A DNA stretch of 12,884 bases from JAOAFZ01 sp964407325 (GCA_964407325.1 CAYOVA010000033.1:1-12884), one strand, 5' to 3'. Numbered from the stretch's first letter, positions 6,613 through 12,607 are shown. Translations and numbers: made by a program. Notes: generated by a model not told the origin, from the letters alone.

Positions 6613-7951
6613 ATCCCCTAAACGAATTACTCTTTACAATGTTTACGCTATAAGACCTATTCCTCATACTGTCTTCTTCGTAAATAAAAGGCGAGGGTTT
6701 CATAGTTTTCGTCAAAGCATCAAGGAACTTATTGAATTCATCGTGAGAGTCGAAATCTTTCTTTTCTACTTTGTAATCAAGTATCTGCTTGACTGCTTCT
6801 TCTACATCCTTTGAAATAAGTGGCTCATCCGACTTACCATGCTCAATATGGAAACGCAGTTGTGGCTCCCATGGATCTGAACAGTACTGAGACAGGTGTG
6901 TTACGAAATCGGGCTCATATCCATGCTCACCTATCCAATTATCTGAATGTACCCACATATACTGACCATCATGTTTTTTGTGCAGTTTTTCCTGCAGTTC
7001 AGGAGTAAGATTGTCCCACTTGTACAATGATATAAGCCCTTTCTCATCTTCGTTTTTTGGAGTTATTTCCTTGAGTGGAAGTCCCGTTACCTTACTTAAT
7101 GCAGTTGCCAAAATTTTACTTTGATAATTATCTACAAAAAGAATAGTCTTTACTCCCAAGTTTAGTTTTTTCATTGCTTCCGCCATCCGTATAACGCCTA
7201 TTTTCATAGAGAACACATCTTCCTGTAACGCTCCAAATCGACCATGCATTTGATCCCATCCAAATGGAGAATAGTAGAGTAATATAGAACCATTAATAAT
7301 AAAATGCCACTCACGCAAATCGTTTTTTACAAGATAAATCTTTTTAGATATTGCATCATGTCTGGTTATAAAGTTACGTACTCTTTCAAGGAAAGTAGTG
7401 TGAAATTGTGCAGTGCTATCATAATTTTTCTTCATTAACTCGAATGCTTTTTTCGTTTGAACAGGATATCCTGCATTTATTGCATTAAAAGCAAGAACGT
7501 AAGATAAATAAAGGCTTTTCTCAACAATAGGAAGGTTCTCCTGAAGAATTTTCATTGCCTCTTCGTTATAGCCAGAACGCTCGAGCGCTATTGCATATTC
7601 CGTTACAACAGCTTCTTCCTTTAAACCACTGTTATAGAGCATCCGGAAAATATTTGCAGCAAATTCCGGCCATTCTGCATCAATAAGAGCGTAGGCAAGA
7701 TTAAACAACTCCGTACCATCAATTCCTTCTTTCTGAATAGTTTTTGCTGCCTTGAGGGCTGCAGGGATGTTAAAGTGTTCTATAAGTAGGATAAAAGTAT
7801 CGATTATTACTGGAAAAGTTGCCTGATACGTGATAAAGTCAGTAGGATAGTCTACAACTTTCCGTAGGAGATTGTTTGCTTCCTGAAGCTCCTTTGCAGC
7901 AATATGTGTCTTAACGAGTTTTATCGTCTGATCAAAATCAACATTTGACAT
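6611..7951 (-). CDS. TPR-like repeat protein with unrecognised C-terminal domain, 446 aa
   Basis: The start is placed at 7951 (MSNVDFDQ), not at an in-frame ATG 6 codons upstream, because the latter would lie across an extended -10 box ending 6 nt before 7951. Residues ~1-200 consist of paired amphipathic helices of tetratricopeptide type (for example ELFNLAYALIDAEWPEFAAN and EYAIALERSGYNEEAMKILQ). Residues ~215-330 look like a mixed alpha/beta domain, with GVKTILFVDNYQSKILATAL resembling a beta-loop-alpha unit. Residues ~330-446 are charged, with several Trp and His. No signal peptide or membrane span. TPR arrays mediate protein contacts; what the C-terminal domain does I cannot say. It converges on the toxin cassette and has its own promoter. 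Confidence 0.75.
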   Translation of the reverse strand: MSNVDFDQTIKLVKTHIAAKELQEANNLLRKVVDYPTDFITYQATFPVIIDTFILLIEHFNIPAALKAAKTIQKEGIDGTELFNLAYALIDAEWPEFAANIFRMLYNSGLKEEAVVTEYAIALERSGYNEEAMKILQENLPIVEKSLYLSYVLAFNAINAGYPVQTKKAFELMKKNYDSTAQFHTTFLERVRNFITRHDAISKKIYLVKNDLREWHFIINGSILLYYSPFGWDQMHGRFGALQEDVFSMKIGVIRMAEAMKKLNLGVKTILFVDNYQSKILATALSKVTGLPLKEITPKNEDEKGLISLYKWDNLTPELQEKLHKKHDGQYMWVHSDNWIGEHGYEPDFVTHLSQYCSDPWEPQLRFHIEHGKSDEPLISKDVEEAVKQILDYKVEKKDFDSHDEFNKFLDALTKTMKPSPFIYEEDSMRNRSYSVNIVKSNSFRG

Positions 7952-7957
7952 GGTGTA

Positions 7958-7966
7958 ATTATACCA
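7958..7966 (-). promoter_or_regulatory. Extended -10 promoter of the TPR-like gene, leaderless
   Basis: On the minus strand TGG precedes TATAAT (complement of 7958-7963), 6 nt before the ATG. This placement decides the start of the gene. A TTGAAT partial -35 (complement of 7980-7985) lies 16 nt upstream. Confidence 0.75.
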
Positions 7967-8029
7967 CATTGACCTTATTATTCAATAACTCACATCTAAA
8001 TCTACATAATCTATAGGAAGAAATAGCTA

Positions 8030-8911
8030 TTAAGAAGTCTTATTCTTGTTTTGAAGATTCATCACCACAATAGACAGTAGCAACAAAACACTCGCAATAA
8101 TCTGATGGGTAGACACCGATTCTCTAAACAACAATATACCCGCTAATGATGCCCACACAATCTCCAATGAAAGGATAATAGTTCCAAGATTTAGGTCAAA
8201 ATGCTGGAATCCGTAAGCTGTTAAATACGATAACAAGAAGAGATTCAACGAAAAGAATAGCAACCACATAAAAGCTCCAAAATCCAAGGGTTTTAGCAGC
8301 GACAATTCATTCGAAAAGAACACAAAGACCAATCCTATTAACAAAGCAGCTATCATCTGGTAAAAGACAAGAGTGAACCTTTCAACCTTCCCGCCGAGAA
8401 ACTTTTTCATGCTGTTTGAAAGAACATCGCAAAAACCTGCCAGTCCGGCAAGTGCCATACCTATATCGATTGATCCAATACCTGTTGGGAAGATAAAAGC
8501 GATAAGCGCAAGTACTGCCAGAATAAAACTTATGTTTTTCTTGAAGCCAAGTTTTTCTTTAAAGTAGAGAAGACCTACGATGAGCGAAAGTATCAATGTA
8601 ACACTGTAGAGACTGAAAACCGCTTTGGTAAGAGTAGTGACTATTACTGCATACGTAAACGTATACACAGCAAGGGCAAAAGACACGGAATGAACAATCA
8701 CAGGTACAATCAGCTTTTTCTCAATACGGAAGTTACTTCTATTCTTGATTACGAATAACGCAGCGATAATCAAAGCAACAATAGCAGAACGGGCAACTGT
8801 CATCTGATTTGCAGTGAGATATGGAGTAAGAACACGAACAACAACCCCAAAAACACCATACACAAACGAAGTCGCAAAAAGTGCAAGAAAGCCTTTTACA
8901 GATGACTTCAT
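8030..8911 (-). CDS. EamA/DMT-family permease, 293 aa
   Basis: Start placed at 8911 (MKSSVKGFLALF); the frame is open 37 codons further up, but that part would cover the promoter and a GC-rich hairpin. The protein has about ten membrane segments in two similar halves of ~145 residues, the drug/metabolite transporter layout. Typical features are the first helix FLALFATSFVYGVFGVVVRV, the QMTVARSAIVALI loop and helix, and a second-half helix LSLEIVWASLAGILLFRESVSTHQIIASVLLL. EamA proteins are inner-membrane carriers that usually export or import amino acids, nucleotides or other small metabolites. The substrate here is unknown. Length is normal for the family. Confidence 0.9.
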   Translation of the reverse strand: MKSSVKGFLALFATSFVYGVFGVVVRVLTPYLTANQMTVARSAIVALIIAALFVIKNRSNFRIEKKLIVPVIVHSVSFALAVYTFTYAVIVTTLTKAVFSLYSVTLILSLIVGLLYFKEKLGFKKNISFILAVLALIAFIFPTGIGSIDIGMALAGLAGFCDVLSNSMKKFLGGKVERFTLVFYQMIAALLIGLVFVFFSNELSLLKPLDFGAFMWLLFFSLNLFLLSYLTAYGFQHFDLNLGTIILSLEIVWASLAGILLFRESVSTHQIIASVLLLLSIVVMNLQNKNKTS

Positions 8912-8920
8912 ATTAGGAGA

Positions 8921-8929
8921 AGTATAGCA
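8921..8929 (-). promoter_or_regulatory. Extended -10 promoter of the EamA gene, leaderless
   Basis: On the minus strand TGC precedes TATACT (complement of 8921-8926), ending 9 nt before the ATG at 8911. A TCTCCT stretch between them is anti-Shine-Dalgarno-like rather than Shine-Dalgarno, consistent with leaderless initiation. Confidence 0.65.
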
Positions 8930-8978
8930 TAAGAGATATACATAGCTGTTGTCAGCGCTTATTGTCTGTTTGTTTGGG

Positions 8979-9001
8979 GGGAAGGGGCAATGCCCCTTCC
9001 C
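8979..9001. terminator. Perfect 10-bp GC hairpin after a minus-strand gene
   Basis: GGGAAGGGGC (8979-8988) and GCCCCTTCCC (8992-9001) pair around an AAT loop. It lies 28 nt past the 3' end of the broken minus-strand gene at 9029-9352 and upstream of the EamA promoter. No T-tract follows on either strand. It parallels the GC hairpin at 2768-2795 behind the other Shine-Dalgarno-led minus-strand gene. Confidence 0.5.
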
Positions 9002-9028
9002 GCCTATGCAGTCCGGCCGCACAGATTT

Positions 9029-9352
9029 TTACTCGTTGATGCGAACGTGGAGGTTGCCCTCTGGCAGGACGATGTAGTAGACCCCTTCATCCACGCATAC
9101 CCTATAATTTACCGTACGGCTCCCGCGGCTCAGTGTCAGGTAGGTGTAGCCCTCCCAGACACTGTAATCAAGGTACTGTTATCCTTGCTTGCGGATTGTA
9201 CTCCAGGGGAGCAGTCTCGATGTTGGACTTCTGGTGAAGCCTAATAACATATCGACAGGAGGACGCGGATCGGAGCTTACTGACTCCTCTGGCCTCCCCC
9301 ACAACCAGCCGTATCCGAACAGGGCTCCGATGAATCTTCCTACTGCCCTCAT
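9029..9352 (-). pseudogene. Small gene split by an in-frame TAA (57 + 49 codons)
   Basis: Reading from ATG at 9352 on the minus strand, the frame runs 57 codons (MRAVGRFIGALFGYGWLWGR near the start) to TAA at 9181-9179. It then continues in the same frame for 49 sense codons to a second TAA at 9031-9029. The second part is strongly protein-like (SVWEGYTYLTLSRG, VYYIVLPEGNLHVRINE) and has no good start codon of its own, so the two look like one gene of ~107 residues with a nonsense change. AAAGGA (complement of 9358-9363) lies 5 nt before the ATG as a Shine-Dalgarno. GC-rich. The N-terminus is hydrophobic and may be an anchor or signal. No family recognised. Alternatives are sequencing error or stop-codon readthrough. 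Confidence 0.6.
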
Positions 9353-9393
9353 GTCGATCCTTTCCGTTTAGCCTATATGACACAGTTGGCGTT

Positions 9394-9399
9394 ATTATA
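9394..9399 (-). promoter_or_regulatory. Possible -10 box for the broken small gene
   Basis: TATAAT on the minus strand, with an ~35-nt leader to the ATG at 9352 that carries the Shine-Dalgarno. The -35 is weak. The stretch 9400-9483 holds no gene that I can support. Confidence 0.45.
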
Positions 9400-9483
9400 C
9401 AGGTTTTTTTGAATAATTAAGTAGTATTAGTCAGATACAAAGCTATAAACATTCTGTTCCTGCTACGACTGGTGAGAATGTAA

Positions 9484-10212
9484 TTACGAATGGAAGGCTT
9501 CCGTTGGTTGTGTATCCTTCTTCATCACAATCACCTTTCCTGAAGTAGTGTTTTCTTCTTTACATAGCTCAACAATTTTCTGCGCGATAAGTTCAGGAGC
9601 AATGGCATCTTCCATGTATTGGGGGAAGTACTTGTTATATGCCGAGGTAGCCGTATCAGAAGGGGAGACACAGTTTACCTGAATCCCTTTTTCCTCCAGC
9701 TCCTGGGCAAGTGCAATGGTAAGATCCTCAATAGCCCGCTTGGAAACATAGTAGGGAAGCCAGCCCTTTGCTCCGTTTTCAAAAGTCCCGGAGAGATTGA
9801 CAATCTTGCTGTTCTTTTTCATAAGCGGGAGGAACGCATGAGCAAGTATCGTTGGAGCGGTGAGGCCAACAGTGAGAGTATCAAGGATAACCTGTTGCTG
9901 GAATGTCTCAAAGTCGCGGCCGGCATAGACCTCATCCTTGCCATGCCAGATACCGGCGATGTTGATAAGCGCATCGAGTTGAGTGACTTTTGATTTGAGT
10001 TTTGTAACTGCTTCGTTGATAGAGTTTATGTCGCTGAGGTCTGCGTGTACCACTTCGGCTTTCCCTTGAAGTTCTTCAATTTTGGTAGCAGTTTTTTGAA
10101 GGGCAAATTCATTTCTGCCAAGTAAGTACATTATATAGCCGTGCTTTGCGAGTTCTATTGCAGTTGCCCGACCAATTCCGGTGGATGCGCCGGTGATGAT
10201 GGCGGTTTTCAT
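9484..10212 (-). CDS. Short-chain dehydrogenase/reductase, 242 aa
   Basis: Classical SDR oxidoreductase. The Rossmann nucleotide-binding motif TGASTGIGRA is at residues 8-17, NIAG at 84-87, the catalytic Ser in NLSG (S141), and the YxxxK pair at Y154/K158 in PYYVSKRA. The following NCVSPSDTAT is the usual post-catalytic PG-type segment with Pro kept. An Arg at 33 (LLGRN) in the second strand suggests NADP(H) preference. It is soluble, of normal family length. Substrate cannot be deduced: members reduce or oxidise sugars, fatty-acyl groups, or quinone-like compounds. It has its own leaderless promoter and diverges from the DUF3800 gene, 74 nt apart. Confidence 0.92.
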   Translation of the reverse strand: MKTAIITGASTGIGRATAIELAKHGYIMYLLGRNEFALQKTATKIEELQGKAEVVHADLSDINSINEAVTKLKSKVTQLDALINIAGIWHGKDEVYAGRDFETFQQQVILDTLTVGLTAPTILAHAFLPLMKKNSKIVNLSGTFENGAKGWLPYYVSKRAIEDLTIALAQELEEKGIQVNCVSPSDTATSAYNKYFPQYMEDAIAPELIAQKIVELCKEENTTSGKVIVMKKDTQPTEAFHS

Positions 10213-10218
10213 AGGAGT

Positions 10219-10224
10219 ATTATA
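10219..10224 (-). promoter_or_regulatory. -10 box of the SDR gene, leaderless
   Basis: TATAAT on the minus strand (complement of 10219-10224) ends 6 nt before the ATG at 10212. The -35 is poor. The promoter is back-to-back with that of the 10287 gene. Confidence 0.65.
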
Positions 10225-10250
10225 CTACTGCAAGGTAATTTAGTTCGACA

Positions 10251-10278
10251 TTGACAATTGTATAAGAAAGCGTAAAAT
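10251..10278 (+). promoter_or_regulatory. Promoter of the DUF3800 gene, leaderless
   Basis: TTGACA (10251-10256), 16-nt spacer, TAAAAT (10273-10278), then 8 nt to the ATG at 10287. No Shine-Dalgarno. Confidence 0.8.
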
Positions 10279-10286
10279 GCAATAAA

Positions 10287-11066
10287 ATGAAAAACGTATG
10301 CTTATACATAGATGAATCAGGGATAGGAAATCCGAAAGCAGCACAATCTCAACTGTATATCCTTTCTGGCTGTCTTGTGCAAGAGCATGCTCAACATGAA
10401 ATGAAGGTAAAAGCAGATCAAATAAAATATAAGTATTGGGACAAAACAGAGGTGGTATTTCACTCAAAAGAAATTGCACGAAAAGAAGGAGAGTTTAAAA
10501 TTTTTAAAACAAATTCTGCTGAAAAAGACTTCCACAGAAACCTGTTCGATTTTCTCCATACAGCTGCGTTTCAAATGTTTATGGTTGTTGTTGATTTAAA
10601 GAAAGCACGTCAGTTAAACTGGAACGATAAAAAAGTCTATGAAGAAACAGCAAAAGTAATAGTGAAGAATTTTTTACTTGCATTACTTGCTCAGGAGAAC
10701 GTACGTGGTAGGCTCATAATTGAGTCCGCTACATCACAAAAAGATTTTTCATTTCACAAAGCAGCTGTGTTTCATTTATCAAACGGAATATCTGAGGTTG
10801 GAATAACAGCAAAACAAGTACAACAGGTTTTGACACAAATCTCTTTCGTTACCAAAAACAACCATGATATCGAAGAACAAATAGCTGACCTCATGGCATA
10901 CCCCGCAAAGTTGAAATTTTTGAAGAAGAAACAAGCTGATCTGAATGAATACGACAAAAATATATTAAGAATACTGAACAGAAAACTGTTTAAAATGCAC
11001 CCTGATACTGGAGCAAAGAAAAAGAAGTTTTACGAAAAGATTGATAGCTTTAGAATAATTCCCTAA
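10287..11066 (+). CDS. DUF3800 domain protein (RNase H-like fold), 259 aa
   Basis: The N-terminal LYIDESG (residues 6-12) is the signature of DUF3800, whose Asp and Glu are thought to be metal ligands of an RNase H-like active site. The C-terminal IEEQIADLMAY (about 196-206) supplies the conserved acidic/ADL motif of the family, and VVFHSKEIAR (~57-66) matches the usual internal H-x-K/E segment. Length is normal. No membrane segment. DUF3800 proteins are widespread, often beside mobile or defence genes, and a nuclease role is presumed from the fold but rarely shown. Here it is a single gene with its own promoter, followed by a hairpin terminator-like structure. Confidence 0.88.
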   Translation: MKNVCLYIDESGIGNPKAAQSQLYILSGCLVQEHAQHEMKVKADQIKYKYWDKTEVVFHSKEIARKEGEFKIFKTNSAEKDFHRNLFDFLHTAAFQMFMVVVDLKKARQLNWNDKKVYEETAKVIVKNFLLALLAQENVRGRLIIESATSQKDFSFHKAAVFHLSNGISEVGITAKQVQQVLTQISFVTKNNHDIEEQIADLMAYPAKLKFLKKKQADLNEYDKNILRILNRKLFKMHPDTGAKKKKFYEKIDSFRIIP

Positions 11067-11072
11067 CGCAAA

Positions 11073-11110
11073 AAAACCGGGTCGTGGCATCGCGCTCACT
11101 TACCGGTTTT
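11073..11110. terminator. Hairpin after the DUF3800 gene, possible bidirectional terminator
   Basis: AAAACCGG (11073-11080) pairs with CCGGTTTT (11103-11110), with an inner GTG/CAC. Four T residues close the plus-strand side; the minus-strand side has seven. The right arm can instead pair with a third copy at 11155-11165. Confidence 0.55.
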
Positions 11111-11173
11111 CAGCATTACCAAGTATAATCCACCCTCCTGAAACTGTCAACGATAAACCGGTAAGAAGCTGTA

Positions 11174-11442
11174 ATGGGTCCTGTTATGTGGGTTTGTTAG
11201 TTGCATTGCTGCTGGCGTTGCAGTGCTTACTGGGGCATTATCCTGGCAGTACGCATGGAATCGATAGGATTATTTGCAGGGGATCTGCTGTTTGGCAGTG
11301 CGTTTTTGGGTGTTGTGCTGTTGGCCGATTCCGATTCACCAGGAGTTGCTTCGCTGGGAGTGCAGTTGCGCTTTTGACTGCGTTTGTGTTGATGTGGAAG
11401 CTGGGAGGGGAAGAGTTGACTAAATATATTCCGCATTATTAA
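11174..11442 (+). pseudogene. Frameshifted small membrane-protein gene
   Basis: No single frame gives a convincing protein, but pieces in successive frames do. The frame of the ATG at 11174 gives MGPVMWV. The frame beginning at 11187 then gives GFVSCIAAGVAVLTGALSWQ up to about 11250. The first frame resumes near 11262 with IGLFAGDLLFGSAFLGVVLL and runs to about 11355. A third frame (that of 11188) then gives ALLTAFVLMWKLGGEELTKY and stops at 11442. Joined, these form a ~90-residue hydrophobic protein with about three membrane segments. The best explanation is three indels, from decay or from assembly error. The long open frame from 11188 alone is poor in sense (Cys-rich, HYPGSTHGIDRIICRGS). 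No Shine-Dalgarno or clear leaderless promoter. Confidence 0.5.
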
Positions 11443-11482
11443 CGCATAGCTTGTTAACTAACTATCTAAACTCTTTTTTCTC

Positions 11483-11511
11483 TTGACAAATAAGTTTATT
11501 TATAATAGACT
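11483..11511 (+). promoter_or_regulatory. Promoter of the 11518 gene, leaderless
   Basis: TTGACA (11483-11488) is followed after 17 nt by TAGACT (11506-11511), 6 nt before the ATG. A perfect TATAAT at 11501-11506 overlaps but is only 12 nt from the -35, so which -10 is used is uncertain. Confidence 0.65.
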
Positions 11512-11517
11512 CTTTCT

Positions 11518-12297
11518 ATGCAAAATCAACAAAATAAAGAATCAACAAAAATACCGCAATCACGAAGTGCACCTTATCCTTATGTCTCTCTAAAAACTGC
11601 TATTGATACAATTACTCTCGCAAGACAATTCGGTGAGGATTTAACAGATGACCACCTAGCAGGAACAGGTTCTAAAGCAAGTGGTGGATATTTAAGAAAA
11701 AGAGCTTCTTTAAGCTATTATGGATTAGTAAATAAAAATGGTGAAATTTATAATCTCACTGATTTAGCAAAACGAATTATCTTCCATTCATCCGAAGACG
11801 AAAAAAATGAAGCTCTAAAAGAGGCATTTTTACGACCGGATATATTCAATAAAATGTTTGCAGCTACTCAAAAAGATATACCAATATCTGTCGAGTTATT
11901 GGGAAATATTTCGATTAGAACATATGGTATACAGCCTTCAGTAAAAGATCACTTTTTAAGTACTTTTATTAAAAGTGGTATTTATGTAGGACTCATTAGA
12001 TACAAGGAAAGTGATAAGAGTTTCATCATTCTACAAGATAGACAAGTATCTAAGGTGGAGAATAATCCGGTAGAAGAGGAACTACTTGACCAACCTCAGT
12101 TTGTACTTTCAACAGAGATGAGACCCCCATCAAAGCATATGAATGAAGTAGTGCAATTAGACGAAGGGCAGTTTGACGAATATAAAGTATCACTCTCACA
12201 AGGGACTGCCCGACTCTTCCTTCCAAAGAATATGGACATAAAGGATTCTAAAAAACTTAAAGCGTTAATTGATGTTGCAACAGGTATTTATGATTAG
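11518..12297 (+). CDS. Winged-helix-like protein of the YPYVSL...AI family, 259 aa
   Basis: Residues ~18-95 resemble a helix-turn-helix/winged-helix module: PYPYVSLKTAIDTITLARQF, a Gly/Ser turn (GTGSKASGGYLRKRASLSYYGL), then NGEIYNLTDLAKRIIF. I know this layout from small bacterial proteins starting with a YPSISLxxAI motif and carrying a LxALxxYGLLE wing, likely DNA-binding. Residues ~95-170 are helical (EALKEAFLRPDIFNKMF). An acidic linker at ~180-215 leads to a conserved-looking end, GTARLFLPKNMDIKDSKKLKALIDV, also typical of that group. No transmembrane segment. The stop codon's last base is base 1 of the tRNA below, so this gene and the tRNA may be co-transcribed. The functional call is moderate; a target is unknown. 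Confidence 0.75.
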   Translation: MQNQQNKESTKIPQSRSAPYPYVSLKTAIDTITLARQFGEDLTDDHLAGTGSKASGGYLRKRASLSYYGLVNKNGEIYNLTDLAKRIIFHSSEDEKNEALKEAFLRPDIFNKMFAATQKDIPISVELLGNISIRTYGIQPSVKDHFLSTFIKSGIYVGLIRYKESDKSFIILQDRQVSKVENNPVEEELLDQPQFVLSTEMRPPSKHMNEVVQLDEGQFDEYKVSLSQGTARLFLPKNMDIKDSKKLKALIDVATGIYD

Positions 12298-12388
12298 GTG
12301 CGTTGGCAGAGAGGATGATCGCAATAGTCTCCAAAACTATATGTGTACTTTGAGCGGACACACATGGGTTCGAATCCCATACGCACCG
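12297..12388 (+). tRNA. Class II (serine-type) tRNA with CCA (tryptophan) anticodon
   Basis: The cloverleaf closes well. Acceptor GGTGCGT (12297-12303) pairs with ACGCACC (12381-12387), discriminator G at 12388, CCA not encoded. T-arm ATGGG-TTCGAAT-CCCAT (12364-12380). Anticodon stem ATAGT/ACTAT (12324-12328, 12336-12340), 7-nt loop CTCCAAA with anticodon CCA (12331-12333), the same loop as bacterial tRNA-Trp. The variable region (12341-12363) is 23 nt with a TGTGT/ACACA stem, which is class II as in Ser, Leu and Tyr tRNAs. The D-arm (GCAG..TCGC, G18G19 at 12313-12314) has 10-25 and 11-24 pairs but an A-C mismatch at 12-23. G73 and the long arm suit SerRS, while CCA plus G73 suit TrpRS. Base 1 overlaps the TAG stop of the preceding gene. 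Charging identity is unknown; decay to a pseudo-tRNA is possible. Confidence 0.75.
12337..12356 (+). repeat. Left arm of a 20-bp perfect inverted repeat (in tRNA)
   Basis: CTATATGTGTACTTTGAGCG covers the 3' half of the anticodon stem and most of the variable arm of the tRNA. Its exact reverse complement is at 12444-12463. Confidence 0.95.
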
Positions 12389-12406
12389 CAAATACTATAA
12401 GTAAGT

Positions 12407-12435
12407 TTGACATTTCAAACTCCATAAGATACAAT
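12407..12435 (+). promoter_or_regulatory. Near-consensus promoter of the small RNA gene
   Basis: TTGACA (12407-12412), 17-nt spacer, TACAAT (12430-12435). It lies 18 nt past the tRNA. The predicted start is at about 12441-12443, immediately before the antisense sequence. Confidence 0.8.
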
Positions 12436-12443
12436 ATGATGTA

Positions 12444-12463
12444 CGCTCAAAGTACACATATAG
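12444..12463 (+). repeat. Right arm of the 20-bp perfect inverted repeat (in small RNA)
   Basis: CGCTCAAAGTACACATATAG is the exact reverse complement of 12337-12356; the arms are separated by 87 nt. Identity stops at both ends, so it is a precise segment and not part of a longer duplication. Confidence 0.95.
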
Positions 12464-12491
12464 GAAGCTCCGAAAGGAGCTTTCTTTTTTT
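12463..12491 (+). terminator. Intrinsic terminator of the small RNA
   Basis: GGAAGCTCC (12463-12471), GAAA tetraloop, GGAGCTTTC (12476-12484) with one G-U pair, then seven T (12485-12491). The strongest terminator in the window. The following 12492-12592 contains no gene I can support. Confidence 0.9.
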
Positions 12492-12592
12492 ATATAAGGT
12501 TAAACTACCGATATTCTATAGGTAAGCAAACTCCTAAATATCGATTAAACTTTTTTTGTTTAGTAATAAAGGGTGTGATATTCCTTTGAAAC

Positions 12593-12601
12593 TGTTATAC
12601 T
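12593..12601 (+). promoter_or_regulatory. Extended -10 promoter for the leader ORF ahead of proS
   Basis: TGT followed by TATACT (12596-12601), 6 nt before an ATG at 12608; no good -35. The same leaderless geometry as the protein genes in the window. Confidence 0.6.
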
Positions 12602-12607
12602 ATCCCC

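Larger units (their letters stand above)
12442..12491 (+). ncRNA. Predicted ~50-nt small RNA antisense to the upstream tRNA
   Basis: Defined by a promoter ending at 12435 and an intrinsic terminator ending at 12491. The RNA would contain only 2-3 leading bases, a 20-nt segment (12444-12463) perfectly complementary to the tRNA's anticodon-stem 3' half and variable arm, and the terminator hairpin. Because it is transcribed from the same strand, it would act in trans on the tRNA, its precursor or the wHTH-tRNA transcript. Pairing would be incompatible with the folded anticodon stem and variable arm. An open frame runs through (MMYAQSTHIG...), but its two ATGs at 12436 and 12439 lie between the -10 and the predicted start point, and the terminator cuts it, so coding is unlikely. 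No known RNA family is recognised. Confidence 0.65.

Noticed and set aside
8912..9022. 37-residue N-terminal extension of the EamA permease
   Set aside because: It would lie across the extended -10 promoter and the 8979-9001 hairpin; its residues (CPFPPNKQ...) are unlike the family.
8990..9371. Plus-strand ORFs at 8990-9244 and 9189-9371
   Set aside because: The minus strand carries the coherent, Shine-Dalgarno-led gene here, and the plus-strand products look random.
12297..12463. tRNA as an integration (att) site with a repeat of its 3' end
   Set aside because: The repeat is inverted, not direct, covers the variable arm rather than the 3' end, and no integrase is nearby.
12343..12525. 60-codon ORF through the tRNA 3' half and the small RNA
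   Set aside because: It crosses a tRNA, a promoter and a strong terminator, and its composition is not protein-like.
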